DNA of 64,000 bases from Atherix ibis. Lineage: Eukaryota > Arthropoda > Insecta > Diptera > Athericidae. The stretch lies in the NCBI GenBank assembly GCA_958298945.1, contig OY282608.1:16407933-16471932 (forward strand), in the 5' to 3' direction. Positions 15,015-30,460 of the stretch are shown piece after piece. Position 1 is the first letter of the stretch. Each line of letters begins with the position of its first letter. The notes below the pieces were generated by a model that saw only the letters and a list, made by a program, of their open reading frames with translations, ran no database searches and was not told where the DNA came from. The translations under genes were made by a program, and so were the position numbers.

Positions 15015-18000
15015 AGTAACCAACAAACCAACAAACCATCAAACGAACAAAGTAACAAACCAACAAGCCAACAAGCCAACAAAGCAACAAACCAAAAAAC
15101 CAACAAACCAAAAAACCAACAAACCAACAAATCATCAAATGAACAAAGTAACAAGCCAACAAACCAACAAACCAACAAGCCAACAAACCAACAAACCAAC
15201 AAGCCAACAAGCCAACAAACCAACAAACCAACAAACCAACAAGCCAACAAACCAACATACCAACAAGCCAACAAACCAACAAACCAACAAACCAACAAAC
15301 CAACAAGCCAACAAGCCAACAAACCAACAAACCAACAAGCCAACAAACCAACAAACCAACAAACCAACAAACCAACAAACCAACAAACCAACAAACCAAC
15401 AAACCAACAAACCAACAAACCAACTAACCAACAAACCAACAAGCCAACAAGCCAACAAACCAACAAACCAACAAGCCAACAAACCAACAAACAAATAAAC
15501 CAACAAACCAACAAACCAACAAACCACCAAGCAAACAAGCCAACAAACCAACAAACCAACAAGCCAACAAGCCAACAAGCCAACAAACCAACAACCCAAC
15601 AAACCAACAAACCAACAAGCCAACAAGCCAACAAACCAACAAACCAACAAGCCAACAAACCAAGTAACCAACAAACCAACAAACCATCAACCGAACAAAG
15701 CAGCAAACTAACAAGCCAACAAGCCAACAAGCCAACAAACGAACATACCAAGTAACCAAAAAGCCAACAAACTAACAAACCAACAAGCCAACAAACCAAC
15801 AAGCCAAAAAGCCAACAAAGCAACAAACCAACAAAGCAGCAAACCAAAAAACCAACAAACCAAAAAACCAATATACCAACAAACCATCAAACGAACAAAG
15901 CAACAACCCAACACGCCAACAAACCAACAAACCAACAAGCCAACAAGCCAACAAACCAACAAACCAACAAACCAACAAACCAACAAACCAACAAACCAAC
16001 AAACCAACAAACCAACAAACCAACAAGCCAACAAACCAACAAACCAACAAGCCAACAAGCCAACAAACTAACAAACCAACAAGCTAACAAACCAACAATC
16101 CAACAAACCAACAAACCAACAAACCAAGTAACCAAAAAGCCAACAAACTAACAAACCAACAAGCCAAAAAGCCAACAAACCAACAAACCAACAAAGCAAC
16201 AAGCCAACAAGCCAACAAACCAACAAACCAACAAACCAACAAACCAACAAACCAAGTAACCAAAAAGCCAACAAACAAACAAACCAAAAAGCCAACAAGC
16301 CAACAAACCAACAAACCAACAAACCAACAAAGTAGCAAGCCAACAAGCCAACAAACCAACAAGCCAACAAACCAACAAACCAACAAGCCAACAAGCCAAC
16401 AAACCAACAAACCAACAAACCAACAAACCAACTAGCCAACAAACCAACAAACCAACAAGCCAACAAGCCAACAAACCAACAAACCAACAACCCAACAAAC
16501 CAACAAGCCAACAAACCAACAAACCAACAAACCAACAAGCCAACAAACCAACAAACCAAAAAACCAACAAACCAACAAACCAACAAACCAACAAACCAAC
16601 AAACCAACGAACCAACGAACCAACAAGCTAACAAGCCAACAAACCAACAAGCCAACAAGCCAACAAACCAACAAAGCAACAAGCCAACAAGCCAACAAAC
16701 CAACAAACCAACAAGCCAACAAACCAACAAACCAACAAGCTAACAAGCCAACAAACCAACAAGCCAACAAGCCAACAAACCAACAAACCAATAAACCAAC
16801 AAACCAACAAAGCAACAGACCAACAAACCAACAAGCCAACAAACCAACAAACAAATAAACCAACAAACCAACAAACCAACAAACCAACAAAGCAACAAGC
16901 CAACAAGCCAACAAACCAACGAACCAACGAACCAACTAGCTAACAAACCAACAAGCCAACAAACCAACAAACCAACAAACCAACAAGCCAACAAACCAAC
17001 AAGCCAACATACCAACAAACCAACAAATCAAGTAACCAAAAAGTCAACAAACTAACAAACCAACAAGCCAACAAGCCAACAAACCAACAAACCAACAAAG
17101 CAACAAGCCAACAAGCCAACAAACCAACAAACCAACAAGCCAACAAACCAACAAACCAACAAGCTAACAAGCCAACAAACCAACAAGCCAACAAGCCAAC
17201 AAACCAACAAACCAATAAACCAACAAACCAACAAAGCAACAGACCAACAAACCAACAAGCCAACAAACCAACAAACAAATAAACCAACAAACCAACAAAC
17301 CAACAAAGCAACAAAGCAACAAGCCAACAAGCCAACAAACCAACGAACCAACGAACCAACAAGCTAACAAACCAACAAGCCAACAAACCAACAAACCAAC
17401 AAACCAACAAGCCAACAAACCAGCAAGCCAACAAACCAACAAACCAACAAACCAACAAATCAAGTAACCAAAAAGTCAACAAACTAACAAACCAACAAGT
17501 GAACAAGCCAACAAACCAACAAACCAACAAAGCAACAAGCAAACAAGCCAACAAGCCAACAAACCAACAAGCCAACAAACCAACAAACCAACAAGCCAAC
17601 AAGCTAACAAACCAAAAAACCAACAAACCAACAAACCAACAAGCCAACAAGCCAAAAAACCAACAAGCCAACAAGCCCACAAACCAGCAAACTAACAAAC
17701 TAAGTAACCAACAAGCCAACAAACCAACAAACCAACAAGTTAACAAGCCAACAAACCAACAAACCAACAAACCAACAAGCCAACAAACCAACAAACCAAA
17801 AAACCAACAAGCCAACAAGCCAACAAACCAACAAACCAACAAAGCAACAAGCCAACAAGCCAACAAACCAACAAACCAACAAGCCAACAAACCAACAAAC
17901 CATCAAGCTAACAAGCCAACAAACCAACAAGCCAACAAGCCAACAAACCAACAAACCAATAAACCAACAAACCAACAAAGCAACAGACCAACAAACCAAC

Positions 18001-18301
18001 AAGCCAACAAACCAACAAACAAATAAACCAACAAACCAACAAACCAACAAACCAACAAACCAACAAAGCAACAAGCCAACAAGCCAACAAACCAACGAAC
18101 CAACGAACCAACAAGCTAACAAACCAACAAGCCAACAAACCAACAAACCAACAAACCAACAAGCCAACAAACCAACAAGCCAACAAACCAACAAACCAAC
18201 AAATCAAGTAACCAAAAAGTCAACAAACTAACAAACCAACAAGTGAACAAGCCAACAAACCAACAAACCAACAAAGCAACAAGCAAACAAGCCAACAAGC
18301 C
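12991..18301. repeat. 5311-bp HOR, tandem copy 1
   Basis: First of two head-to-tail copies. Internal markers are at 13175, 13679, 14135, 14479 (AAGTTACC), 15014, 15662, 15750, 16126, 16254, 17030, 17462, 17702 and 18206. The unit length is 664 octamers minus one base, and the missing base is the deletion near 14945. It contains the T-bearing variants AAATGAAC near 15138 and ATACCAAC near 15254 that mark this family. Confidence 0.88.
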
Positions 18302-21300
18302 AACAAACCAACAAGCCAACAAACCAACAAACCAACAAGCCAACAAGCCAACAAACCAACAAACCAACAAACCAACAAACCAACTAGCCAACAAACCAAC
18401 AAACCAACAAGCCAACAAGCCAACAAACCCACAAACCAACAACCCAACAAACCAACAAGCCAACAAACCAACAAACCAACAAACCAAGTAACCAAAAAGC
18501 CAACAAACTAACAAACCAACAAGCCAACAAGCCAACAAACTAACAAACCAACAAAGCAACAAGCCAACAAGCCAACAAACCAACAAACCAACAAGCCAAC
18601 AAACCAACAAACCAACAAACCAACAAGCCAACAAACCAACAAACAAATAAACCAACAAACCAACAAACCAACAAACCAACAAACCAACAAACCAAAAAAC
18701 CAACAAACCAACAAACCAACAAGCCAACAAACCAACAAACCAACAAACCAACAAGCCAACAAGCCAACAAGCCAACAAACCAACAAACCAACAAGCCAAC
18801 AAACCAACAAAATAACAAACCAACAAGCCAACAAACCAAAACACCAACAAACCAACAAACCAACAAACCAACAAACCAGCAAACCAACAAACCAACAAAC
18901 CAACAAGCCAACAAGCCAACAAACCAACAAACCAACAAACCAACAAGACAACAAACCAACAAGCCAACAAACCAACAAACCAACAAACCAAGTAACCAAA
19001 AAGCCAACAAACTAACAAACCAACAAGCCAACAAGCCAACAAACCAACAAACCAACAAAGCAACAAGCCAACAAGCCAACAAACCAACAAACCAACAAGC
19101 CAACAAACCAACAAACCAACAAGCTAACAAGCCAACAAACCAACAAGCCAACAAACCAACAAACCAACAAGCCAACAAGCCAACAAACCAACAAACCAAC
19201 AAGCCAACAAGCCAACAAGCCAACAAACCAAAAAACCAACAAGCCAACAAACCAACAAACCAACAAACCAACAAGCCAACAAACCAAAACACCAACAAAC
19301 CAACAAACCAACAAACCAACAAACCAGCAAACCAACAAACCAACAAACCAACAAGCCAACAAGCCAACAAACCAACAAACCAACAAACCAACAAGACAAC
19401 AAACCAACAAACCAACAAGCCAACAAACCAACAAACCAACAAACCAAGTAACCAAAAAGCCAACAAACTAACAAACCAACAAGCCAACAAGCCAACAAAC
19501 CAACAAACCAACAAAGCAACAAGCCAACAAGCCAACAAACCAACAACCCAACAAGCCAACAAACCAACAAACCAACAAGCTAACAAGCCAACAAACCAAC
19601 AAGCCAACAAGCCAACAAACCAACAAACCAATAAACCAACAAACCAACAAAGCAACAGACCAACAAACCAACAAGCCAACAAACCAACAAACAAGTAAAC
19701 CAACAAACCAAAAAACCAACAAACCAACAAACCAACAAACCAACAAACCAACAAACCAACAAGCCAACAAGCCAACAAACCAACAAACCAAGTTACCAAC
19801 AAGCCAACAAACCAACAAGCCAACAAACCAACAAATCAACAAGCCAACAAACCAACAAACCAACAAGCCAACAAACCAACAAGCCAACAAATCAACAAGC
19901 CAACAAACCAACAAGCGAACAAGCCAACAAACTAACAAACCAACAAACTAACAAACCAACAAACGAACTAACCAACAAACCAACAAGCCAACAAGCCAAC
20001 AAACCAACAAACCAACAAGCCAACAAGCCAACAAACCAACAAACCAACAAGCCAACAAGCCAACAAGCCAACAAACCAACAAGCCAACAAACCAACAAGC
20101 CAACAAACAAACAAACCAACAAACCAACAAACTAACAAACCAACAAGCCAACAAACCAACAAACAAATAAACCAACAGACCAAAAAACCAACAAACCAAC
20201 AAACCAACAAACCAACAAACCAACAAACCAAAAAGCCAACAAGCCAACAAACCAAAAACCAACAAACCAACAAGCCAACAAACCAACAAGCCAACAAGCC
20301 AACAAACCAACAAACCAACAAACCAAGTAACCAACAAACCAACAAACCATCAAACGAACAAAGTAACAAACCAACAAGCCAACAAGCCAACAAAGCAACA
20401 AACCAAAAAACCAACAAACCAAAAAACCAACAAACCAACAAATCATCAAATGAACAAAGTAACAAGCCAACAAACCAACAAACCAACAAGCCAACAAACC
20501 AACAAACCAACAAGCCAACAAGCCAACAAACCAACAAACCAACAAACCAACAAGCCAACAAACCAACATACCAACAAGCCAACAAACCAACAAACCAACA
20601 AACCAACAAACCAACAAGCCAACAAGCCAACAAACCAACAAACCAACAAGCCAACAAACCAACAAACCAACAAACCAACAAACCAACAAACCAACAAACC
20701 AACAAACCAACAAACCAACAAACCAACAAACCAACTAACCAACAAACCAACAAGCCAACAAGCCAACAAACCAACAAACCAACAAGCCAACAAACCAACA
20801 AACAAATAAACCAACAAACCAACAAACCAACAAACCACCAAGCAAACAAGCCAACAAACCAACAAACCAACAAGCCAACAAGCCAACAAGCCAACAAACC
20901 AACAACCCAACAAACCAACAAACCAACAAGCCAACAAGCCAACAAACCAACAAACCAACAAGCCAACAAACCAAGTAACCAACAAACCAACAAACCATCA
21001 ACCGAACAAAGCAGCAAACTAACAAGCCAACAAGCCAACAAGCCAACAAACGAACATACCAAGTAACCAAAAAGCCAACAAACTAACAAACCAACAAGCC
21101 AACAAACCAACAAGCCAAAAAGCCAACAAAGCAACAAACCAACAAAGCAGCAAACCAAAAAACCAACAAACCAAAAAACCAATATACCAACAAACCATCA
21201 AACGAACAAAGCAACAACCCAACACGCCAACAAACCAACAAACCAACAAGCCAACAAGCCAACAAACCAACAAACCAACAAACCAACAAACCAACAAACC

Positions 21301-23670
21301 AACAAACCAACAAACCAACAAACCAACAAACCAACAAGCCAACAAACCAACAAACCAACAAGCCAACAAGCCAACAAACTAACAAACCAACAAGCTAACA
21401 AACCAACAATCCAACAAACCAACAAACCAACAAACCAAGTAACCAAAAAGCCAACAAACTAACAAACCAACAAGCCAAAAAGCCAACAAACCAACAAACC
21501 AACAAAGCAACAAGCCAACAAGCCAACAAACCAACAAACCAACAAACCAACAAACCAACAAACCAAGTAACCAAAAAGCCAACAAACAAACAAACCAAAA
21601 AGCCAACAAGCCAACAAACCAACAAACCAACAAACCAACAAAGTAGCAAGCCAACAAGCCAACAAACCAACAAGCCAACAAACCAACAAACCAACAAGCC
21701 AACAAGCCAACAAACCAACAAACCAACAAACCAACAAACCAACTAGCCAACAAACCAACAAACCAACAAGCCAACAAGCCAACAAACCAACAAACCAACA
21801 ACCCAACAAACCAACAAGCCAACAAACCAACAAACCAACAAACCAACAAGCCAACAAACCAACAAACCAAAAAACCAACAAACCAACAAACCAACAAACC
21901 AACAAACCAACAAACCAACGAACCAACGAACCAACAAGCTAACAAGCCAACAAACCAACAAGCCAACAAGCCAACAAACCAACAAAGCAACAAGCCAACA
22001 AGCCAACAAACCAACAAACCAACAAGCCAACAAACCAACAAACCAACAAGCTAACAAGCCAACAAACCAACAAGCCAACAAGCCAACAAACCAACAAACC
22101 AATAAACCAACAAACCAACAAAGCAACAGACCAACAAACCAACAAGCCAACAAACCAACAAACAAATAAACCAACAAACCAACAAACCAACAAACCAACA
22201 AAGCAACAAGCCAACAAGCCAACAAACCAACGAACCAACGAACCAACTAGCTAACAAACCAACAAGCCAACAAACCAACAAACCAACAAACCAACAAGCC
22301 AACAAACCAACAAGCCAACATACCAACAAACCAACAAATCAAGTAACCAAAAAGTCAACAAACTAACAAACCAACAAGCCAACAAGCCAACAAACCAACA
22401 AACCAACAAAGCAACAAGCCAACAAGCCAACAAACCAACAAACCAACAAGCCAACAAACCAACAAACCAACAAGCTAACAAGCCAACAAACCAACAAGCC
22501 AACAAGCCAACAAACCAACAAACCAATAAACCAACAAACCAACAAAGCAACAGACCAACAAACCAACAAGCCAACAAACCAACAAACAAATAAACCAACA
22601 AACCAACAAACCAACAAAGCAACAAAGCAACAAGCCAACAAGCCAACAAACCAACGAACCAACGAACCAACAAGCTAACAAACCAACAAGCCAACAAACC
22701 AACAAACCAACAAACCAACAAGCCAACAAACCAGCAAGCCAACAAACCAACAAACCAACAAACCAACAAATCAAGTAACCAAAAAGTCAACAAACTAACA
22801 AACCAACAAGTGAACAAGCCAACAAACCAACAAACCAACAAAGCAACAAGCAAACAAGCCAACAAGCCAACAAACCAACAAGCCAACAAACCAACAAACC
22901 AACAAGCCAACAAGCTAACAAACCAAAAAACCAACAAACCAACAAACCAACAAGCCAACAAGCCAAAAAACCAACAAGCCAACAAGCCCACAAACCAGCA
23001 AACTAACAAACTAAGTAACCAACAAGCCAACAAACCAACAAACCAACAAGTTAACAAGCCAACAAACCAACAAACCAACAAACCAACAAGCCAACAAACC
23101 AACAAACCAAAAAACCAACAAGCCAACAAGCCAACAAACCAACAAACCAACAAAGCAACAAGCCAACAAGCCAACAAACCAACAAACCAACAAGCCAACA
23201 AACCAACAAACCAACAAGCTAACAAGCCAACAAACCAACAAGCCAACAAGCCAACAAACCAACAAACCAATAAACCAACAAACCAACAAAGCAACAGACC
23301 AACAAACCAACAAGCCAACAAACCAACAAACAAATAAACCAACAAACCAACAAACCAACAAACCAACAAACCAACAAAGCAACAAGCCAACAAGCCAACA
23401 AACCAACGAACCAACGAACCAACAAGCTAACAAACCAACAAGCCAACAAACCAACAAACCAACAAACCAACAAGCCAACAAACCAACAAGCCAACAAACC
23501 AACAAACCAACAAATCAAGTAACCAAAAAGTCAACAAACTAACAAACCAACAAGTGAACAAGCCAACAAACCAACAAACCAACAAAGCAACAAGCAAACA
23601 AGCCAACAAGCCAACAAACCAACAAGCCAACAAACCAACAAACCAACAAGCCAACAAGCCAACAAACCAA
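18302..23670. repeat. 5311-bp HOR, tandem copy 2
   Basis: Every marker from 18486 to 23517 is 5311 bp after its counterpart. The only difference I noticed is T at 17903 against A at 23214. Identity runs 58 bp past one full unit, to 23670, where AAACCAAA replaces AAACCAAC. One difference in over 5 kb makes this one of the youngest duplications in the window, or one kept alike by gene conversion. Confidence 0.88.
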
Positions 23671-26600
23671 AAAACCAACAAACCAACAAACCAACAAGCC
23701 AACAAGCCAAAAAACCAACAAGCCAACAAGCCCACAAACCAGCAAACTAACAAACTAAGTAACCAACAAGCCAACAAACCAACAAACCAACAAGTTAACA
23801 AGCCAACAAACCAACAAACCAACAAACCAACAAGCCAACAAACCAACAAACCAAAAAACCAACAAACCAACAAACCAACAAACCAACAAACCAACAAACC
23901 AACAAGCCAACAAGCCAACAAACCAACAAACCAAGCAGCCAACAAACCAATAAGCCAACAAACCAACAAACCAAGTAACCAAAAAGCCAACAAACTAACA
24001 AACCAACAAGCCAACAAGCCAACAAACCAACAAATCAACAAAGCAACAAGCCAACAAGCCAAGAAACCAACAAACCAACAAGCCAACAAACCAACAAACC
24101 AACAAACCAGCAAACCAACAAACCAACAAACCAACAAACCACCAAGCCAACAAGCCAACAAACCAACAAACCAACAAACCAAAAAACCAACAAACCAACG
24201 AACAAACAAACCTACAAACCAACAAACCAACAAGCCAACAAGCCAACAAACCAACAAACTAACAAACCAACAAGCCAACAAACCAACAAACCAACAAGCC
24301 AACAAGCCAACAAACCAACAAACCAACAAACCAACAAACCAACTAGCCAACAAACCAACAAACCAACAAGCCAACAAGCCAACAAACCAACAAACCAACA
24401 ACCCAACAAACCAACAAGCCAACAAACCAACAAACCAACAAACCAACAAGCCAACAAACCAACAAACCAAAAAACCAACAAACCAACAAACCAACAAACC
24501 AACAAACCAACAAATCAACAAACCAACAAGCCAACAAGCCAACAAACCAACAAACCAAGCAGCCAACAAACCAATAAGCCAACAAACCAACAAACCAAGT
24601 AACCAAAAAGCCAACAAACTAACAAACCAACAAGCCAACATGCCAACAAACCAACATACCAACAAAGCAACAAGCCAACAAGTCAAGAAACCAACAAACC
24701 AACAAGCCAACAAACCAACAAACCAACAAACCAAGAAACCAGCAAACCAACAAACCAACAAACCAACAAACCAACAAGCCAACAAGCCAACAAACCAACA
24801 AACTAACAAACCAACAAGCCAACAAACCAACAAACCAACAAGCCAACAAGCCAACAAACCAACAAACCAACAAACCAACAAACCAACTAGCCAACAAACC
24901 AACAAACCAACAAGCCAACAAGCCAACAAACCAACAAACCAACAACCCAACAAACCAACAAGCCAACAAACCAACAAACCAACAAACCAAGTAACCAAAA
25001 AGCCAACAAACTAATAAACCAACAAGCCAACAAGCCAACAAACTAACAAACCAACAAAGCAACAAGCCAACAAGCCAACAAACCAACAAACCAACAAGCC
25101 AACAAACCAACAAACCAACAAACCAACAAGCCAACAAACCAACAAACAAATAAACCAACAAACCAACAAACCAACAAACCAACAAACCAACAAACCAAAA
25201 AACCAACAAACCAACAAACCAACAAGCCAACAAACCAACAAACCAACAAACCAACAAGCCAACAAGCCAACAAGCCAACAAACCAACAAACCAACAAGCC
25301 AACAAACCAACAAAATAACAAACCAACAAGCCAACAAACCAAAACACCAACAAACCAACAAACCAACAAACCAACAAACCAGCAAACCAACAAACCAACA
25401 AACCAACAAGCCAACAAGCCAACAAACCAACAAACCAACAAACCAACAAGACAACAAACCAACAAGCCAACAAACCAACAAACCAACAAACCAAGTAACC
25501 AAAAAGCCAACAAACTAACAAACCAACAAGCCAACAAGCCAACAAACCAACAAACCAACAAAGCAACAAGCCAACAAGCCAACAAACCAACAAACCAACA
25601 AGCCAACAAACCAACAAACCAACAAGCTAACAAGCCAACAAACCAACAAGCCAACAAACCAACAAACCAACAAGCCAACAAGCCAACAAACCAACAAACC
25701 AACAAGCCAACAAGCCAACAAGCCAACAAACCAACAAACCAACAAGCCAACAAACCAACAAACCAACAAACCAACAAGCCAACAAACCAAAACACCAACA
25801 AACCAACAAACCAACAAACCAACAAACCAGCAAACCAACAAACCAACAAACCAACAAGCCAACAAGCCAACAAACCAACAAACCAACAAACCAACAAGAC
25901 AACAAACCAACAAACCAACAAGCCAACAAACCAACAAACCAACAAACCAAGTAGCCAAAAAGCCAACAAACTAACAAACCAACAAGCCAACAAGCCAACA
26001 AACCAACAAACCAACAAAGCAACAAGCCAACAAGCCAACAAACCAACAACCCAACAAGCCAACAAACCAACAAACCAACAAGCTAACAAGCCAACAAACC
26101 AACAAGCCAACAAGCCAACAAACCAACAAACCAATAAACCAACAAACCAACAAAGCAACAGACCAACAAACCAACAAGCCAACAAACCAACAAAAAAGTA
26201 AACCAACAAACCAAAAAACCAACAAACCAACAAACCAACAAACCAACAAACCAACAAACCAACAAGCCAACAAGCCAACAAACCAACAAACCAAGTTACC
26301 AACAAGCCAACAAACCAACAAGCCAACAAACCAACAAATCAACAAGCCAACAAACCAACAAACCAACAAGCCAACAAACCAACAAGCCAACAAATCAACA
26401 AGCCAACAAACCAACAAGCGAACAAGCCAACAAACTAACAAACCAACAAACTAACAAACCAACAAACGAACTAACCAACAAACCAACAAGCCAACAAGCC
26501 AACAAACCAACAAACCAACAAGCCAACAAGCCAACAAACCAACAAACCAACAAGCCAACAAGCCAACAAGCCAACAAACCAACAAGCCAACAAACCAACA

Positions 26601-26999
26601 AGCCAACAAACAAACAAACCAACAAGCCAACAAACTAACAAACCAACAAGCCAACAAACCAACAAACAAATAAACCAACAGACCAAAAAACCAACAAACC
26701 AACAAACCAACAAACCAACAAACCAACAAACCAAAAAGCCAACAAGCCAACAAACCAAAAACCAACAAACCAACAAGCCAACAAACCAACAAGCCAACAA
26801 GCCAACAAACCAACAAACCAACAAACCAAGTAACCAACAAACCAACAAACCATCAAACGAACAAAGTAACAAACCAACAAGCCAACAAGCCAACAAAGCA
26901 ACAAACCAAAAAACCAACAAACCAAAAAACCAACAAACCAGCAAATCATCAAATGAACAAAGTAACAAGCCAACAAACCAACAAACCAACAAGCCAACA
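23517..26999. repeat. 3.3-kb recurrent segment, copy 2
   Basis: Markers at 23517, 23757, 23973, 24597, 24989, 25493, 25948 (here AAGTAGCC, a variant), 26293 (AAGTTACC) and 26828 match the segment at 35253 at a constant offset of 11736. Private substitutions include ACCACCAAGCC near 24139, AACATGCC near 24639, ACATACC near 24654, ACTAATAAACC near 25013 and AAAAAAGTAAACC near 26184. This divergence is clearly greater than that between the two 5311-bp copies. Confidence 0.85.
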
Positions 27000-27484
27000 A
27001 ACCAACAAAACCAACAAGCCAACAAGCCAACAAACCAACAAACCAACAAACCAACAAACCAACAAGCGAACAAACCAACATACCAACAAGCCAACAAACC
27101 AACAAACCAACAAACCAACAAACCAACAAGCCAACAAGCCAACAAACCAACAAACCAACAAGCCAACAAACCAACAAACCAACAAACCAACAAACCAACA
27201 AACCAACAAACCAACAAACCAACAAACCAACAAACCAACAAACCAACTAACCAACAAACCAACAAGCCAACAAGCCAACAAACCAACAAACCAACAAGCC
27301 AACAAACCAACAAACAAATAAACCAACAAACCAACAAACCAACAAACCACCAAGCAAACAAGCCAACAAACCAACAAACCAACAAGCCAACAAGCCAACA
27401 AGCCAACAAACCAACAAGCCAACAAACCAACAAACCAACAAGCCAACAAGCCAACAAACCAACAAACCAACAAGCCAACAAACC
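26949..27484. repeat. Module with compensating one-base insertion
   Basis: The marker interval 26828-27485 is 657 bp, one more than a multiple of 8. The cause is an extra A near 27009 (CAACAAAACC). This insertion is not in the related segments beginning at 15139, 20450 and 38689. It restores the register lost at the deletion near 26759 in the same copy. Confidence 0.75.
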
Positions 27485-28836
27485 AAGTAACCAACAAACC
27501 AACAAACCATCAACCGAACAAAGCAGCAAACTAACAAGCCAACAAGCCAACAAGCCAACAAACGAACATACCAAGTAACCGAAAAGCCAACAAACTAACA
27601 AACCAACAAGCCAACAAACCAACAAGCCAAAAAGCCAACAAAGCAACAAACCAACAAAGCAGCAAACCAAAAAACCAACAAACCAAAAAACCAATATACC
27701 AACAAACCATCAAACGAACAAAGCAACAACCCAACACGCCAACAAACCAACAAACCAACAAGCCAACAAGCCAACAAACCAACAAACCAACAAACCAACA
27801 AACCAACAAACCAACAAACCAACAAACCAACAAACCAACAAGCCAACAAACCAACAAACCAACAAGCCAACAAGCCAACAAACTAACAAACCAACAAGCT
27901 AACAAACCAACAATCCAACAAACCAACAAACCAACAAACCAAGTAACAAAAAAGCCAACAAACTAACAAACCAACAAGCCAAAAAGCCAACAAACCAACA
28001 AACCAACAAAGCAACAAGCCAACAAGCCAACAAACCAACAAACCAACAAACCAACAAACCAAGTAACCAAAAAGCCAACAAACCAACAAACCAAAAAGCC
28101 AACAAGCCAACAAACCAACAAACCAACAAACCAACAAAGTAGCAAGCCAACAAGCCAACAAACCAACAAGCCAACAAACCAACAAACCAACAAGCCAACA
28201 AGCCAACAAACCAACAAACCAACAAACCAACAAACCAACTAGCCAACAAACCAACAAACCAACAAGCCAACAAGCCAACAAACCAACAAACCAACAACCC
28301 AACAAACCAACAAGCCAACAAACCAACAAACCAACAAACCAACAAGCCAACAAACCAACAAACCAAAAAACCAACAAACCAACAAACCAACAAACCAACA
28401 AACCAACAAACCAACGAACCAACGAACCAACAAGCTAACAAGCCAACAAACCAACAAGCCAACAAGCCAACAAACCAACAAAGCAACAAGCCAACAAGCC
28501 AACAAACCAACAAACCAACAAGCCAACAAACCAACAAACCAACAAGCTAACAAGCCAACAAACCAACAAGCCAACAAGCCAACAAACCAACAAACCAATA
28601 AACCAACAAACCAACAAAGCAACAGACCAACAAACCAACAAGCCAACAAACCAACAAACAAATAAACCAACAAACCAACAAACCAACAAACCAACAAAGC
28701 AACAAGCCAACAAGCCAACAAACCAACGAACCAACGAACCAACAAGCTAACAAACCAACAAGCCAACAAACCAACAAACCAACAAACCAACAAGCCAACA
28801 AACCAACAAGCCAACAAACCAACAAACCAACAAATC
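27485..28836. repeat. 1352-bp block (88+368+120+776), copy 1
   Basis: Four marker-bounded modules in fixed order, 169 octamers in all. The block carries the C-to-A marker variant AAGTAACA at 27941. Related blocks at 15662 and 20973 have spacings of 88, 376, 128 and 776, so this form lost one octamer in each of two modules. The next copies at 30461 and 32525 appeared identical wherever compared. Confidence 0.85.
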
Positions 28837-30460
28837 AAGTAACCAAAAAGTCAACAAACTAACAAACCAACAAGCCAACAAGCCAACAAACCAACAAACC
28901 AACAAAGCAACAAGCCAACAAGCCAACAAACCAACAAACCAACAAGCCAACAAACCAACAAACCAACAAGCTAACAAGCCAACAAACCAACAAGCCAACA
29001 AGCCAACAAACCAACAAACCAATAAACCAACAAACCAACAAAGCAACAGACCAACAAACCAACAAGCCAACAAACCAACAAACAAATAAACCAACAAACC
29101 AACAAACCAACAAACCAACAAAGCAACAAGCCAACAAGCCAACAAACCAACGAACCAACGAACCAACAAGCTAACAAACCAACAAGCCAACAAACCAACA
29201 AACCAACAAACCAACAAGCCAACAAACCAACAAGCCAACAAACCAACAAACCAACAAATCAAGTAACCAAAAAGTCAACAAACTAACAAACCAACAAGTG
29301 AACAAGCCAACAAACCAACAAACCAACAAAGCAACAAGCAAACAAGCCAACAAGCCAACAAACCAACAAGCCAACAAACCAACAAACCAACAAGCCAACA
29401 AGCCAACAAACCAAAAAACCAACAAACCAATAAACCAACAAGCCAACAAGCCAAAAAACCAACAAGCCAACAAGCCCACAAACCAGCAAACTAACAAACT
29501 AAGTAACCAACAAGCCAACAAACCAACAAACCAACAAGTTAACAAGCCAACAAACCAACAAACCAACAAACCAACAAGCCAACAAACCAACAAACCAAAA
29601 AACCAACAAACCAACAAACCAACAAACAAATAAACCAACAAACCAACAAACCAACAAACCAACAAAGCAACAAGCCAACAAGCCAACAAACCAACGAACC
29701 AACGAACCAACAAGCTAACAAACCAACAAGCCAACAAACCAACAAACCAACAAACCAACAAGCCAACAAACCAACAAGCCAACAAACCAACAAACCAACA
29801 AATCAAGTAACCAAAAAGTCAACAAACTAACAAACCAACAAGCCAACAAGCCAACAAACCAACAAACCAACAAAGCAACAAGCCAACAAGCCAACAAACC
29901 AACAAACCAACAAGCCAACAAACCAACAAACCAACAAGCTAACAAGCCAACAAACCAACAAGCCAACAAGCCAACAAACCAACAAACCAATAAACCAACA
30001 AACCAACAAAGCAACAGACCAACAAACCAACAAGCCAACAAACCAACAAACAAATAAACCAACAAACCAACAAACCAACAAACCAACAAAGCAACAAGCC
30101 AACAAGCCAACAAACCAATGAACCAACAAGCCAACAAACCAACAAACCAACAAGCCAACAAACCAACAAACCAACAAACCAACAAACCAACAAACCAACA
30201 AACCAACAAACCAACAAACCAACTAACCAACAAACCAACAAGCCAACAAGCCAACAAACCAACAAACCAACAAGCCAACAAACCAACAAACAAATAAACC
30301 AACAAACCAACAAACCAACAAACCACCAAGCAAACAAGCCAACAAACCAACAAACCAACAAGCCAACAAGCCAACAAGCCAACAAACCAACAAGCCAACA
30401 AACCAACAAACCAACAAGCCAACAAGCCAACAAACCAACAAACCAACAAGCCAACAAACC
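28837..30460. repeat. Mosaic linking modules (424, 240, 304, 656)
   Basis: The modules are family A pieces: the 240-bp module at 29261 has AAGTGAAC, AAGCCCAC and AAGTTAAC variants as at 976. The 240+304 pair at 29261-29804 recurs at 34293-34836. A CG-to-TG change is visible at 30119 (AATGAACC). Only octamer repeats are present. Confidence 0.75.

Noticed and set aside
23554..25014. 486-residue plus-strand frame rich in N, Q, T, P and K, like a surface or mucin-like protein
   Set aside because: It opens at a GTG inside AAGTGAAC, has no signal peptide or non-repeat domain, and the substitutions show no codon periodicity. The same frame is broken by stops in sister HOR copies.
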